Below, one piece after another: positions 7,709-15,655 of a DNA stretch of 64,000 nt; positions within the stretch are counted from its first letter, which is position 1, and the number at the start of each line of letters is the position of its first letter. This DNA is from an uncultured Arachnia sp. (GTDB lineage Bacteria; Actinomycetota; Actinomycetes; Propionibacteriales; Propionibacteriaceae): the NCBI GenBank assembly GCA_947493995.1, contig CANLTJ010000004.1, forward strand, positions 1 through 64,000. The letters are read 5' to 3'. Made by a program: the position numbers and the translations under genes. The notes under the pieces are model-generated. The model was given only the letters and a program-made list of their open reading frames with translations, did no database searches and was not told the DNA's origin.

Positions 7709-9028
7709 AGCCGCAGGCCACGGCGCTCCCGGATAGAGCTCAGCTCGCCGTGCTTCGGCATTGGCCATGTCCAATGCCGTGCGCTGCGTGCAGTTCAAGT
7801 CAGTGGCCAGAGCTTCCACGTCAACGAACTCCGGAGTGGCCTGCTTGATCAGGGTGCCAGGACCACCGCCTGAGACTTTGATTCGCACGAGGTGATCCTC
7901 CACCCTCACCGGGCACCAGACGCGCTCCAGCACCGTGCGCTGCCACGGGGCGGACATCCGCACACCGATGGTGGAGGTGTGGGCGATGAGTGCGTCAGTG
8001 ATCGCCGTGGCGTGTTTCCTGTCGGTCAGAGCGGAGACGGTGTGGGCCGGGCGTCCCTTCTTCATGGTGATGGGGGTGAGCCACGCATCCACGGCCCCTG
8101 CGTCGAGCAGCCGGTCAAGAACTGCGGGCCAGAGGCGGGGATCCATGTCGTCGACGTTCGCTGCCACCTCCAGCACTTCGCGCGGGGTGTGTGCGTCGGC
8201 GCCCGAGGTGCCGGCCGGCTGGCCGATCACCACGCGCAGCAGGCCCGGGCGGTCGGCCCGGACGCGGCTGCCAGCACCGGTGCCGACACTCTCAACGAGT
8301 ATGGGGGGCAGAGTCTCCACGCGATCACAGAGCGCCCGGATCAGCACCATGCCGGTGGGCGTGCACAGCTCACCAGCCTCCACCGGGCCCCCGGCCTGCA
8401 CCTCCCAGCCCTTGGACAGTTCGACGACGGCGGGCGGGGGAACGCTCAACACCCCGTGTTGCGTGTGTACGGTGCCTGTGCCCACAGCGACGATGGAACT
8501 CGAGCCGGAACTCACGCCGAGAGTGCGGATGGCTTCGGCCACCCCCACGATGTCTCCGATCGAATCGAGTGCCCCGACCTCGTGGAAGTGCACCTCCTCC
8601 ACCGTGGTGCCGTGCACGGAGGCTTCGGCGCGTGCGAGCATGCGGAAGGCTGCCAGAGCAAGCTCGACGGTGACCGACGGCATGTCGGGGATGTTCAGCA
8701 TGTCGACGATGTCACTCAGGTGACGGGCGGGGGGATCCACCTCGTCGGCGATCACGTCCACCTTCAGCGCGCTGAATGGGCCGCGCTGCACCCGGCGGGT
8801 TTGCAGATGGAGTTGGCCCGGAGCCACGAGGTTGAGCACGGCTGCCACCGATCCTGCGTCGGCTCCGGCGTCCAGGAGCGCGCCGAGCAGCATATCGCCC
8901 GAGGCGCCCTGGGATGCATCGATCCAGATGAGGCGGGTTGGTTGCGAGTCGTCAGCAAGAACCTGCGTCGGTTCAATACGGGTGCCCCCCGGCACGCGTG
9001 TGCCGTCGGCAGTCTCGATGTCATGCAT
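7688..9028 (-). CDS. larC: nickel-pincer cofactor biosynthesis protein LarC
   Basis: 446-residue nickel insertase that completes the nickel-pincer nucleotide cofactor of LarA-type racemases. The N-terminus contains IWIDASQGASGDMLLGALLDAG and the histidine-containing segment VEEVHFHEVGALDSIGDI, both diagnostic for the LarC family (formerly DUF111). It is one uninterrupted frame, unlike the split larC1/larC2 of Lactobacillus plantarum. The ATG at 9028 is chosen because GAGGAG lies eight bases upstream; an in-frame ATG at 9058 would overlap larA. It follows larA by 26 bases in the same operon. larB and larE, needed for the earlier cofactor steps, are not in this window. Confidence 0.93.
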   Translation of the reverse strand: MHDIETADGTRVPGGTRIEPTQVLADDSQPTRLIWIDASQGASGDMLLGALLDAGADAGSVAAVLNLVAPGQLHLQTRRVQRGPFSALKVDVIADEVDPPARHLSDIVDMLNIPDMPSVTVELALAAFRMLARAEASVHGTTVEEVHFHEVGALDSIGDIVGVAEAIRTLGVSSGSSSIVAVGTGTVHTQHGVLSVPPPAVVELSKGWEVQAGGPVEAGELCTPTGMVLIRALCDRVETLPPILVESVGTGAGSRVRADRPGLLRVVIGQPAGTSGADAHTPREVLEVAANVDDMDPRLWPAVLDRLLDAGAVDAWLTPITMKKGRPAHTVSALTDRKHATAITDALIAHTSTIGVRMSAPWQRTVLERVWCPVRVEDHLVRIKVSGGGPGTLIKQATPEFVDVEALATDLNCTQRTALDMANAEARRAELYPGAPWPAASKPDTS

Positions 9029-9054
9029 GGGTGCTCCTCGGTGCTGGGGCTGCG

Positions 9055-10365
9055 TCATGCGGGCAAGGTGCCACGCTGCGATTCCAGGCGATGGAGCAAC
9101 TCGCCGGCCCGAGGTACCACGAGGGTGTCGGGGTCTGTCTCCATGGCTGCCAGATCCACGTCAGCGGGATCACGGTAGACCAAATTGGCCTTCTGCTCCA
9201 CGACGTCACGGGGGATGCCGGTGGCCAGGGTGACTTGAACGCGGTTGGTCTCCACGCCTGTCTGGGGATCGTATGTCCCCAGGCCACGCAGATGCGTTGA
9301 GTGCGCCAGCTCACCCCAGGAGTGGTCCTTGAACTTGTCCCACTGCTCCACGAAGTAGTCACGGTTGTGGTAGCCGATGGACTCCAGGCCGGGATGCATC
9401 AGTGATATCTGCCGCACGTGCGGAGCGTAGATGATCAGCTCACCACCGTCGGCGACAATGGGCTCCATCTTGTAGAAGCCCTTCGCTGCCGTCCACATGT
9501 CCTCATACATCTTGGGAACCAGCGACACCACTCGTTTGTACGGCTTGGGCACGTACTTCACATGGACCTGACTGGACACCTCAGCGCACGCCTCCCATGC
9601 TGCGCGCGCGTCGCCGAATGCAACAAACTGCAGGTTGTCTGCGCCGGGCTCGACGATCATTCCCAGCATGAGCTTCGTCGATGGAACCAGCTCGGCCGCC
9701 GCGTCGATCAGCTGACGCACGGGGGTGATGCCACGCGTGCCGATCATCTCCATGGAGGTGATGAGCGCTCCGAGCCAGTGGGACATGTCGATCACGTCGT
9801 GCCCGGAGAGTCCGGGGAACAGGTACTTGTTGCCGCCGGAAATCCCGACCACCTCGTGGGGGAGCACCGGACCGAGGATCAGCGTGATGTCGGTGTCAAC
9901 AACCATCGTGTTGACATGGACGATCATGTCACGATCCCGCAGGCGACCTTCGGAGAGTTCGGCGATGCGTTCCTTGGAGATGGCGCCAAGGTTGGCGAAA
10001 GTGTTTTCATTTCGCCAGTCGTGATTGTGGATGCTCCAGCCCGGGTACTCCTCCTCGAATCGGCCCGGCTCGCATCCCATCAGGAGTCCGATCGCGTCGT
10101 CAGACATGTAGTCATGGGTGCCGAGCGCGATCACGACGCGGACATCCTTCGGCCGATTACCCAGCGCTTCGTGGATGATGTGGGCCATCATCGCCACGGG
10201 TGCGTGACGGGTGCCGTCGGGCACCACCAGGGTGACCCGCTTGTCGTCGAAGTCGTGGGCGCGGAGTTGTTCGAGCACGAAATCGCGGACGTACTCGTCG
10301 GTGAGGATGGTCTCAGGGCCGCCGACGGTGACGGCCTCGGGCACTCCCGGATAGAGCTGTGTCAT
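9055..10365 (-). CDS. LarA-family nickel-dependent 2-hydroxyacid racemase/epimerase
   Basis: 436-residue LarA homologue using the nickel-pincer nucleotide to racemise or epimerise an alpha-hydroxyacid by hydride transfer. Conserved elements are VPDGTRHAP (Arg region near residue 50-58), ALGTHDYM (His near 83), and HEVVGISGGNKYLFPG with the cofactor-linking lysine, followed by SGHDVIDMSHW (about 166-200). LarA itself interconverts D- and L-lactate, but characterised homologues act on malate, 2-hydroxyglutarate, phenyllactate or D-gluconate. Here the gene sits between a PfkB-type sugar kinase and larC, downstream of gnd. That context favours an aldonate substrate such as gluconate/mannonate over lactate. 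Length is usual for the family. Confidence 0.88.
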   Translation of the reverse strand: MTQLYPGVPEAVTVGGPETILTDEYVRDFVLEQLRAHDFDDKRVTLVVPDGTRHAPVAMMAHIIHEALGNRPKDVRVVIALGTHDYMSDDAIGLLMGCEPGRFEEEYPGWSIHNHDWRNENTFANLGAISKERIAELSEGRLRDRDMIVHVNTMVVDTDITLILGPVLPHEVVGISGGNKYLFPGLSGHDVIDMSHWLGALITSMEMIGTRGITPVRQLIDAAAELVPSTKLMLGMIVEPGADNLQFVAFGDARAAWEACAEVSSQVHVKYVPKPYKRVVSLVPKMYEDMWTAAKGFYKMEPIVADGGELIIYAPHVRQISLMHPGLESIGYHNRDYFVEQWDKFKDHSWGELAHSTHLRGLGTYDPQTGVETNRVQVTLATGIPRDVVEQKANLVYRDPADVDLAAMETDPDTLVVPRAGELLHRLESQRGTLPA

Positions 10366-10388
10366 GGCGAGCAGAGTACTCCTTCACA

Positions 10389-11462
10389 TCAGCGTTGCAC
10401 TCGTGCATTGCCCTCCCAGATGGACCACACCTGTGCCTCGTCCGCGGGGGCGCCGTAGTCCGTCATCGACGTCGCAGCCAGAGCCCCCGTTGCCCACCCG
10501 AACTGCATGCACTGCTCCGTCGGCCAGCCCCGCAGCAGGCCGTAGAGCACACCGCCGATGGAGCCGTCGCCACCGCCGATGCGGTCGATGACGTCAATGT
10601 CGCGCAACGAGGCCACGTTGAACTCGCCGTCGCCCCACAGGATCATGCCCCATCGGTGCAGATTGGCCGAGACCACCTCGCGCAAAGAGGTGCCGATGTA
10701 GGAGGCTTCCGGGTACGCGTCGCTGATGCGGCCAATCATGGTCTTGAAGCTCTCAATCTCCGCATCGATGTCGTCACCACCCGCTTCCGGGCCCTTGATC
10801 CCGAGGCACAGTTGGAAGTCCTCCTCGTTGCCGTACAGGACGTCGCAGAGTGAGGCGATATCAGTGAATGCCGCACGCAGTTCGTCCTCACGGCCCTCCC
10901 AGAACGTGGCCCGATAGTTGAGGTCGAAGCTGATGGCCGTGCCGTTCTCCTTAGCCTTGTGTGCCAGCTCCACGCAGAACTTGGAGGTGGTCGGTGACAA
11001 GGCAGCGACGAGGCCGGACATGTGCATGATCTTGACACCTTCCTCGACGAACAACTTGTCGAGGTCGTAGTCATCGATCGAGAGGTCGAGACCCACTTCA
11101 CCCGCTCGATCGTTCCACACCCGCGGTGCACGTCCACCGAAGCCCGAGTCGGCGATGTTGAACTGGTGGCGCTGTCCCCACGCGTCGCCCTGTGGCACGT
11201 CGGGGCCCTCATAGAACATTCCGCGGGAACGCAGATCCGCTTTGATGAGCGCAGAAATTGGGGAGTCGGCCACGAACCTGGTCAGAACCTTCGTCGGCAA
11301 ACCCAGGTGTGAGGACACCGCGGAGACGTTGCTCTCGGCGGACGTGGCATGTACGAAGAATCGGCTGGCGGTGTGGACCGGTTGCCGATCCTCTGGCGTC
11401 ATACGGACCCCCATCGACGTGGGGACAACCATGGCCCACTGGGCATCTTCACGTAGCTTCAT
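10389..11462 (-). CDS. PfkB-family sugar kinase, KDG-kinase-like
   Basis: 357-residue ribokinase/PfkB-fold kinase. The C-terminal signature IDRIGGGDGSIGGVLYGL carries the catalytic Asp of the G-x-G-D motif, in the form seen in 2-dehydro-3-deoxygluconokinases (IDRIGGGD). Asn-rich substrate loop ESNVSAVSSHLGLP (about residues 43-56) matches the sugar-binding region. It would phosphorylate a sugar or sugar acid with ATP. Just two bases separate it from gnd upstream and 23 from larA downstream, so all four genes probably share a transcript. Substrate is inferred from resemblance and context, with 2-keto-3-deoxygluconate the leading candidate. Confidence 0.82.
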   Translation of the reverse strand: MKLREDAQWAMVVPTSMGVRMTPEDRQPVHTASRFFVHATSAESNVSAVSSHLGLPTKVLTRFVADSPISALIKADLRSRGMFYEGPDVPQGDAWGQRHQFNIADSGFGGRAPRVWNDRAGEVGLDLSIDDYDLDKLFVEEGVKIMHMSGLVAALSPTTSKFCVELAHKAKENGTAISFDLNYRATFWEGREDELRAAFTDIASLCDVLYGNEEDFQLCLGIKGPEAGGDDIDAEIESFKTMIGRISDAYPEASYIGTSLREVVSANLHRWGMILWGDGEFNVASLRDIDVIDRIGGGDGSIGGVLYGLLRGWPTEQCMQFGWATGALAATSMTDYGAPADEAQVWSIWEGNARVQR

Positions 11463-11464
11463 TT

Positions 11465-12919
11465 TCAGCTCACCACTTCTTTACGCTCGTCGGTAGCCCA
11501 CAAGATGTGGAAGCTACCATCGTCATCGATTCGTCGGTAGGTATGTGCGCCAAAGAAGTCCCGCTGGCCCTGAATCAGAGAAGCAGGCAGCCGGTCTGCG
11601 CGCACGGCGTCATAGTAGGACAGAGAGGACGCGAACACTGGCGTGGGCACCCCGTGCAGGGCTGCGAGACTCACGACGCGGCGCCACGACGGCAGGCCAG
11701 CGATCACTTTGTCATAGAAGTACTCACTGGCAATCAGCATGGGAAGGTTGGGGTCGCTCTGGTAGGCCTCGGTCACCTCACCGAGGAAATGCGCCCGGAT
11801 GATGCATCCACCACGCCAGATTTGGGCGAGGTCACCCAGCTTGACGTCCCAGCCGTACTCCGTGGCAGCGGCTTGAATTTCATTGAAACCTTGGCTGTAA
11901 GCCACCAACTTCGACGCGTACAGTGCCCGGCGAACATCCTCGATGAACGCTTCGCGGTCGGAGATGTTCCATTCGGCGGCTTCACTGGCGAAGTCACGTG
12001 CGGCGGCGCGTTGCTCTGGTGACGAGGACAGGCCGCGGGCGAAGGTTGCCTCTCCGATGGCGGTGACTGGAACCCCCAGGTCGAGCGCCGTCTGTACCGT
12101 CCATGAGCCGGTGCCCTTCTGGCGTGCCACATCCATGATCACATCCACCAGTGGCTGGTTCGTTCGAGTATCCACCTGGCGCAGGACCTCTACCGAGACC
12201 TCCATCAGGTAAGAGTCGAGTTCCCCCTCGTTCCACTCGGCAAAGATGTCGGCAATCTCGAACGGGGACAGATCCAGGGCGCGTCGCAGCAGGTCGTAGG
12301 CCTCGCCGATGACCTGCATGTCCGCATACTCGATGCCGTTGTGCACCATTTTGACGAAGTGTCCAGCACCGTCGGCTCCGATATGGGTGCAGCACGGTTT
12401 GCCGTCCACATGGGCAGAGATGGACTCAAGCATGAGGCCGAGGCGTTCGTAGGACTCGACGGATCCACCGGGCATGATCGAGGGACCCAGCAGCGCCCCC
12501 TCCTCGCCGCCGGAGACGCCGCAGCCGACGAAATGGATGCCTCGTTCCCGTAGAGCAGCTTCGCGACGCCGGGTGTCGGAGAAATGAGCGTTCCCGCAGT
12601 CGACGATGATGTCGCCCTCGTCCATGCGGGAGGCAAGTTCCTCGATCACGGCGTCCGTGGCCGGCCCCGCCTGCACCATGAGAATGGCCGCGCGGGGAGT
12701 GCTTAGGGAGTTCACGAAGTCATCCACAGTTTCACTGGGAATGAATGTGCCTTCATCGCCGTACTCGCCGAACACGGCCTCGGTCTTCATGGAAGTGCGG
12801 TTGTGGATCGCGACCTTGTGGCCGTGCCGGGCGAAGTTGCGGGCAAGGTTCGAACCCATGACGCCCATGCCGGTGACACCGATGTCAGCGCTTCCAGGTG
12901 CGGGGGTGGGGATGGCCAT
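11465..12919 (-). CDS. gnd: 6-phosphogluconate dehydrogenase, decarboxylating
   Basis: 484-residue enzyme oxidising 6-phosphogluconate to ribulose-5-phosphate, CO2 and NADPH. It has the Rossmann start IGVTGMGVMGSNLARN, the NADP loop HNRT, the substrate segment GVSGGEEGALLGPSIMPGG (about residues 128-146) and HNGIEYADMQVIGEAYDLL (about 186-204) with catalytic residues. The ATG at 12919 has AAGGAG eight bases upstream; longer in-frame starts lack this. It is the first gene of the gnd-kinase-larA-larC operon and is divergent from the HEAT-repeat gene. Confidence 0.96.
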   Translation of the reverse strand: MAIPTPAPGSADIGVTGMGVMGSNLARNFARHGHKVAIHNRTSMKTEAVFGEYGDEGTFIPSETVDDFVNSLSTPRAAILMVQAGPATDAVIEELASRMDEGDIIVDCGNAHFSDTRRREAALRERGIHFVGCGVSGGEEGALLGPSIMPGGSVESYERLGLMLESISAHVDGKPCCTHIGADGAGHFVKMVHNGIEYADMQVIGEAYDLLRRALDLSPFEIADIFAEWNEGELDSYLMEVSVEVLRQVDTRTNQPLVDVIMDVARQKGTGSWTVQTALDLGVPVTAIGEATFARGLSSSPEQRAAARDFASEAAEWNISDREAFIEDVRRALYASKLVAYSQGFNEIQAAATEYGWDVKLGDLAQIWRGGCIIRAHFLGEVTEAYQSDPNLPMLIASEYFYDKVIAGLPSWRRVVSLAALHGVPTPVFASSLSYYDAVRADRLPASLIQGQRDFFGAHTYRRIDDDGSFHILWATDERKEVVS

Positions 12920-13029
12920 CCTGTACTCCTTTTGCTCAGTATGGCTACAGCATGCCCGTGTTCCAGATGGCCTCGGGGACAGTTGCCACTTGTTGCTCAC
13001 TGTCGACGTCGGCCGTACGCACCTCCGGT

Positions 13030-13060
13030 TTGACCCTCACGTAGCGTGAGGCCATAGCTT
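13030..13060 (+). promoter_or_regulatory. MerR-type promoter with 19-bp spacer
   Basis: TTGACC at 13030-13035 and TAGCTT at 13055-13060 are separated by 19 bases instead of the usual 17. Within the spacer lies the perfect inverted repeat CCTCACG-TAG-CGTGAGG (13035-13051). An over-long spacer with a palindrome between -35 and -10 is the hallmark of promoters that MerR-family proteins activate by twisting DNA. The predicted start of transcription, seven or eight bases after the -10, coincides with the ATG at 13068, so the mRNA would be leaderless. A MerR-type regulator gene is the next gene but one. Confidence 0.75.
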
Positions 13061-13067
13061 TCTGTGC

Positions 13068-13832
13068 ATGAACACGCACACGACTGATGCTAACGATTTC
13101 ACCACTCTCATCACTCACCCTGATCGCGACGTCCGCCTCCGGGCAGCCCTGGATGCCGGTTCGCTCCTCGACCCGCAGGTCACAGCCACCCTGGTGTCGC
13201 GTGTCGGCGTGGAGGAGGACTTCTCTGTCCGTGAGAACATCACGTGGGCGCTCGTCCAGCATGGCGACCTCGCGGTGCCCGCCGTGCTCGAGCTGCTGAC
13301 ATCCGATGATCCGCTGCAGCGTCGGCAGGGGGCGCACATCCTGTCCAAAGTGGGGGATCCCGCCCATGTGACGGCCATCCTGCCGGTAGTGGCCGACGAC
13401 GACCCCGATGTGGCCATCAAGGCATACCGAGCGGCCGCCAGCACCGGTAGTGCAGAAGTGGTGGAACCGCTCCTGTCACGTCTGGGCGACGGCGAGGGCG
13501 AACAGCAGGACGCCCTGAGCAACGCTCTCCAACAGCTGGGACCGCTGGCCGTCGACGCACTGATCAACGCTCTCGGAGACGATGATCCGTCAGTGCGGAT
13601 GCACGCCGCTGAGGCGTTGGCGCAGATCGGGGAGGATGCGGAGCCTGCCGTTCCCGCCCTGGCCAACGCCACCGCGGATGAGGAGTCGCAGGTGGCGCTG
13701 GCCGCGGTCATGGCACTCGGAGCCGTCGGCGGTGATGCGGCCCACGCCGCCTTGCAGGAGACGGAGAAGGCCGGCCGTCAGCCGCTGGACTCCGTCGCAC
13801 GCCGGCTGCTCAGCAACCGCGCGGCCACCTGA
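13068..13832 (+). CDS. HEAT-repeat protein
   Basis: 254-residue soluble protein built almost wholly of PBS-lyase-type HEAT repeats of about 31 residues, for example VRLRAALDAG, VRENITWALVQHGDLAVPAVLELL, RRQGAHILSKVGDPAHV, VAIKAYRAAASTG, VRMHAAEALAQIG and VALAAVMALGAVGGDAA. Such solenoids bind proteins or scaffold complexes; no catalytic residues are evident. The first repeats align closely with the C-terminal half of the convergent MerR-HEAT protein, including a shared S-K-[IV]-G-D-P-A motif, so the two are paralogous. No Shine-Dalgarno sequence is visible; the MerR-type promoter places the transcript start at the ATG. Its last 55 bases overlap the regulator gene tail-to-tail. Confidence 0.88.
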   Translation: MNTHTTDANDFTTLITHPDRDVRLRAALDAGSLLDPQVTATLVSRVGVEEDFSVRENITWALVQHGDLAVPAVLELLTSDDPLQRRQGAHILSKVGDPAHVTAILPVVADDDPDVAIKAYRAAASTGSAEVVEPLLSRLGDGEGEQQDALSNALQQLGPLAVDALINALGDDDPSVRMHAAEALAQIGEDAEPAVPALANATADEESQVALAAVMALGAVGGDAAHAALQETEKAGRQPLDSVARRLLSNRAAT

Positions 13833-14893
13833 GCGACGCGGTCGTCCGGGGAACTCTCACCCCGGACGACCGCCGCGGTGGCCTCGTCCCCGTCAAGTTG
13901 CCCCAGCGCCACGATCGTCTCGAAGCGGACGGCCGCATCAGGGTCCTGCAACAGCGGCGCCAGATCCGCGGCAGCTACGGGGTCACCAATGAGGCCGAGC
14001 GCCTCGACAGCACCAGCCCGCGCACGAGCGGATGTGGCGGCAAGCTTCTCGACAAGGAGATCGACGGCATCTGCCCCAATGTCTCGCAGGGCGGCCAGGA
14101 CGGCGCCGTCGAATTCCCGTGGACCGACGCCGAGGCGATCAACGAGGGCGGATACAGCTCGCGTACCGCCGAGCCGGCCCAGAACCTGCGCTGCCTTGGC
14201 GGCGACCACCGCGTCCCCGTCCATCAGAAGAGGTGCCACCGCTGGACCTGCCGCGGGATCGCCAATCTTGGACAGGGCGTGGGCGGCCTGCGTGCGCACC
14301 GCCGGGTCCGAGTCGTCGAGCAGCGGCAGCAGGCGGGGGACAGCTTCCTGGCCGTGCCGGGCGATGGTCCACGTCAGCGCTTCGCGCACACCCGAGACCG
14401 GGTCCGCCACGAGTTGCCGCACGAGTTCCTCCACCGGTACCCCGTCGGTGGCCTCCAGGGCAGCCCTGAACCGCACGTGGGGTTCGGGATGGCGGAGCCG
14501 CTCCGTCTGCGCGACGGCGGAGAGCACCTCCCGCCATCCGGAGCGTGCGGGCTTGCGCAGGGCATGCAGGGTGTGGAGCAGCCGCCGTTCGTCAGCCAGG
14601 CGGCGCTCGACCGCGGAGATGTGGTCTTCCAGTATTCCGGCCGCGTCGAAGTCCTCGACGTCGAGGGCCGCCCCCACCTCGTCGAGGTTCAGTCCGAGCG
14701 ACTTCAAGTGCTGGATCTGCAGCAGCCGAACCATGTCATCCGGTGCGTACAGCCGGTAGCCGCCGCTGGAGCGGCCACTGGGATGGAGGAGGCCGAGTTG
14801 GTCGTAGTGGTGCAACGTCCTGATCGACAACCCCGCATGCCTGGCCACCTCGCCGACGGTCAGCCACGGCTCGTCAGGCTCAGAGTTGCTCAT
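13778..14893 (-). CDS. MerR-family regulator with C-terminal HEAT repeats
   Basis: 371-residue protein. Residues about 10-80 form a MerR winged-helix domain (LTVGEVARHAGLSIRTLHHY, then GLLHPSGRSSGGYRLY and a KSLGLNLDEVGAAL segment), followed by the dimerisation helix to about residue 115. From about 125 to the end are HEAT repeats (VRFRAALEATDG, VREALTWTIARHG, VRTQAAHALSKIGDPAAG, VVAAKAAQVLGRLGG, ARAGAVEALGLIGDP, VRFETIVALGQLDGD). MerR proteins usually carry a small-ligand or metal domain here; a HEAT solenoid suggests sensing of a protein partner or large ligand. The ATG at 14893 fits the family start. Likely target is the 19-bp-spacer promoter of the neighbouring HEAT gene. Confidence 0.9.
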   Translation of the reverse strand: MSNSEPDEPWLTVGEVARHAGLSIRTLHHYDQLGLLHPSGRSSGGYRLYAPDDMVRLLQIQHLKSLGLNLDEVGAALDVEDFDAAGILEDHISAVERRLADERRLLHTLHALRKPARSGWREVLSAVAQTERLRHPEPHVRFRAALEATDGVPVEELVRQLVADPVSGVREALTWTIARHGQEAVPRLLPLLDDSDPAVRTQAAHALSKIGDPAAGPAVAPLLMDGDAVVAAKAAQVLGRLGGTRAVSALVDRLGVGPREFDGAVLAALRDIGADAVDLLVEKLAATSARARAGAVEALGLIGDPVAAADLAPLLQDPDAAVRFETIVALGQLDGDEATAAVVRGESSPDDRVAQVAARLLSSRRATESSG

Positions 14894-14923
14894 TGCGCAA
14901 CCGTAGCCAACCTGCGCTACCCT
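14893..14923 (+). promoter_or_regulatory. candidate promoter/inverted repeat between merR-HEAT and rplY
   Basis: TTGCGC (14893-14898) and TACCCT (14918-14923) are 19 bases apart, with the inverted repeat GTAGC (14903-14907) and GCTAC (14916-14920) lying mostly in the spacer. It would point towards rplY, about 100 bases away. The repeat is off-centre and different in sequence from the repeat upstream of the HEAT gene, so control by the same MerR protein is doubtful. It could equally be the control region of the regulator gene, read on the other strand. Confidence 0.35.
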
Positions 14924-15022
14924 TGATGGGCTGCCTGGCGAGGGACTGCGTGATCTCAGTCCGTTATCGACAAGCCCTCTCCTGCAGTGATCCCGCAATC
15001 ATCACACCAGGAGACATCGACA

Positions 15023-15655
15023 ATGGCTGACAGGCTGACAGCAACCCCCCGCACGGAGTTCGGCAAGGGAGCCTCCCGGCGCCTCCGTCGCAATGACAAG
15101 ATCCCCACGGTCATCTACGGCCACGGCACCGATCCCGTGCACGTCTCACTTCCCGGCAAGGAGACCTTCCTCCTCCTGCGCCAGTCCAACGTGCTGCTCA
15201 CGATCGACATCGAGGGCCAGAAGTCCATCACCGCGCTTCCCAAGCAGGTTCAGCGAGACCCCATCACAGGTTTCCTGAAGCACGTCGACCTCCTCATCGT
15301 GAAGAAGGGCGAGAAGGTCAACGTGGACGTGGCGCTCACCGTCGTCGGTGAGGCCGAGCGCGGCGCGCTGGTCAACCAGGATCTCACCTCGCTGCCCGTG
15401 CTCGCCCCCGCAACTAACATTCCCAGCGAGATCGAGGTCTCCGTCGAAGGGCTGGAGGTGGGCGACCAGATTCTGGCCGGCGACCTCGTCCTCCCCGAGG
15501 GCGTCGTGAGCGAGCAGGATCCCGAGTCCATGGTCCTCAACATCGCCCCGCAGCCCGTGGCCGAACCCGAGCCCGAGCTGGAGGATGCCGAGGGTGACAT
15601 CGTGGACTCCGACACGGGCGAAGATGCCGACGAGGACGACGAAGACTCCGAGTGA
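15023..15655 (+). CDS. rplY: 50S ribosomal protein L25/general stress protein Ctc
   Basis: 210-residue bL25 of the long Ctc type that binds 5S rRNA. The L25 domain occupies about residues 1-92 (TEFGKGASRRLRRNDKIPTV, then QRDPITGFLKHVDLL). The TL5-type C-terminal beta domain runs to about 185, ending in an acidic tail of Glu, Asp and Gly typical of actinobacterial proteins. ATG at 15023 with CAGGAG upstream. It overlaps pth by four bases (GTGA), reproducing the conserved rplY-pth pair. Confidence 0.96.
   Translation: MADRLTATPRTEFGKGASRRLRRNDKIPTVIYGHGTDPVHVSLPGKETFLLLRQSNVLLTIDIEGQKSITALPKQVQRDPITGFLKHVDLLIVKKGEKVNVDVALTVVGEAERGALVNQDLTSLPVLAPATNIPSEIEVSVEGLEVGDQILAGDLVLPEGVVSEQDPESMVLNIAPQPVAEPEPELEDAEGDIVDSDTGEDADEDDEDSE

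Noticed and set aside
7892..9178. 428-codon plus-strand frame opposite larC
   Set aside because: Histidine- and glycine-rich antisense shadow of larC, with no domain and no ribosome site; larC matches its family throughout.
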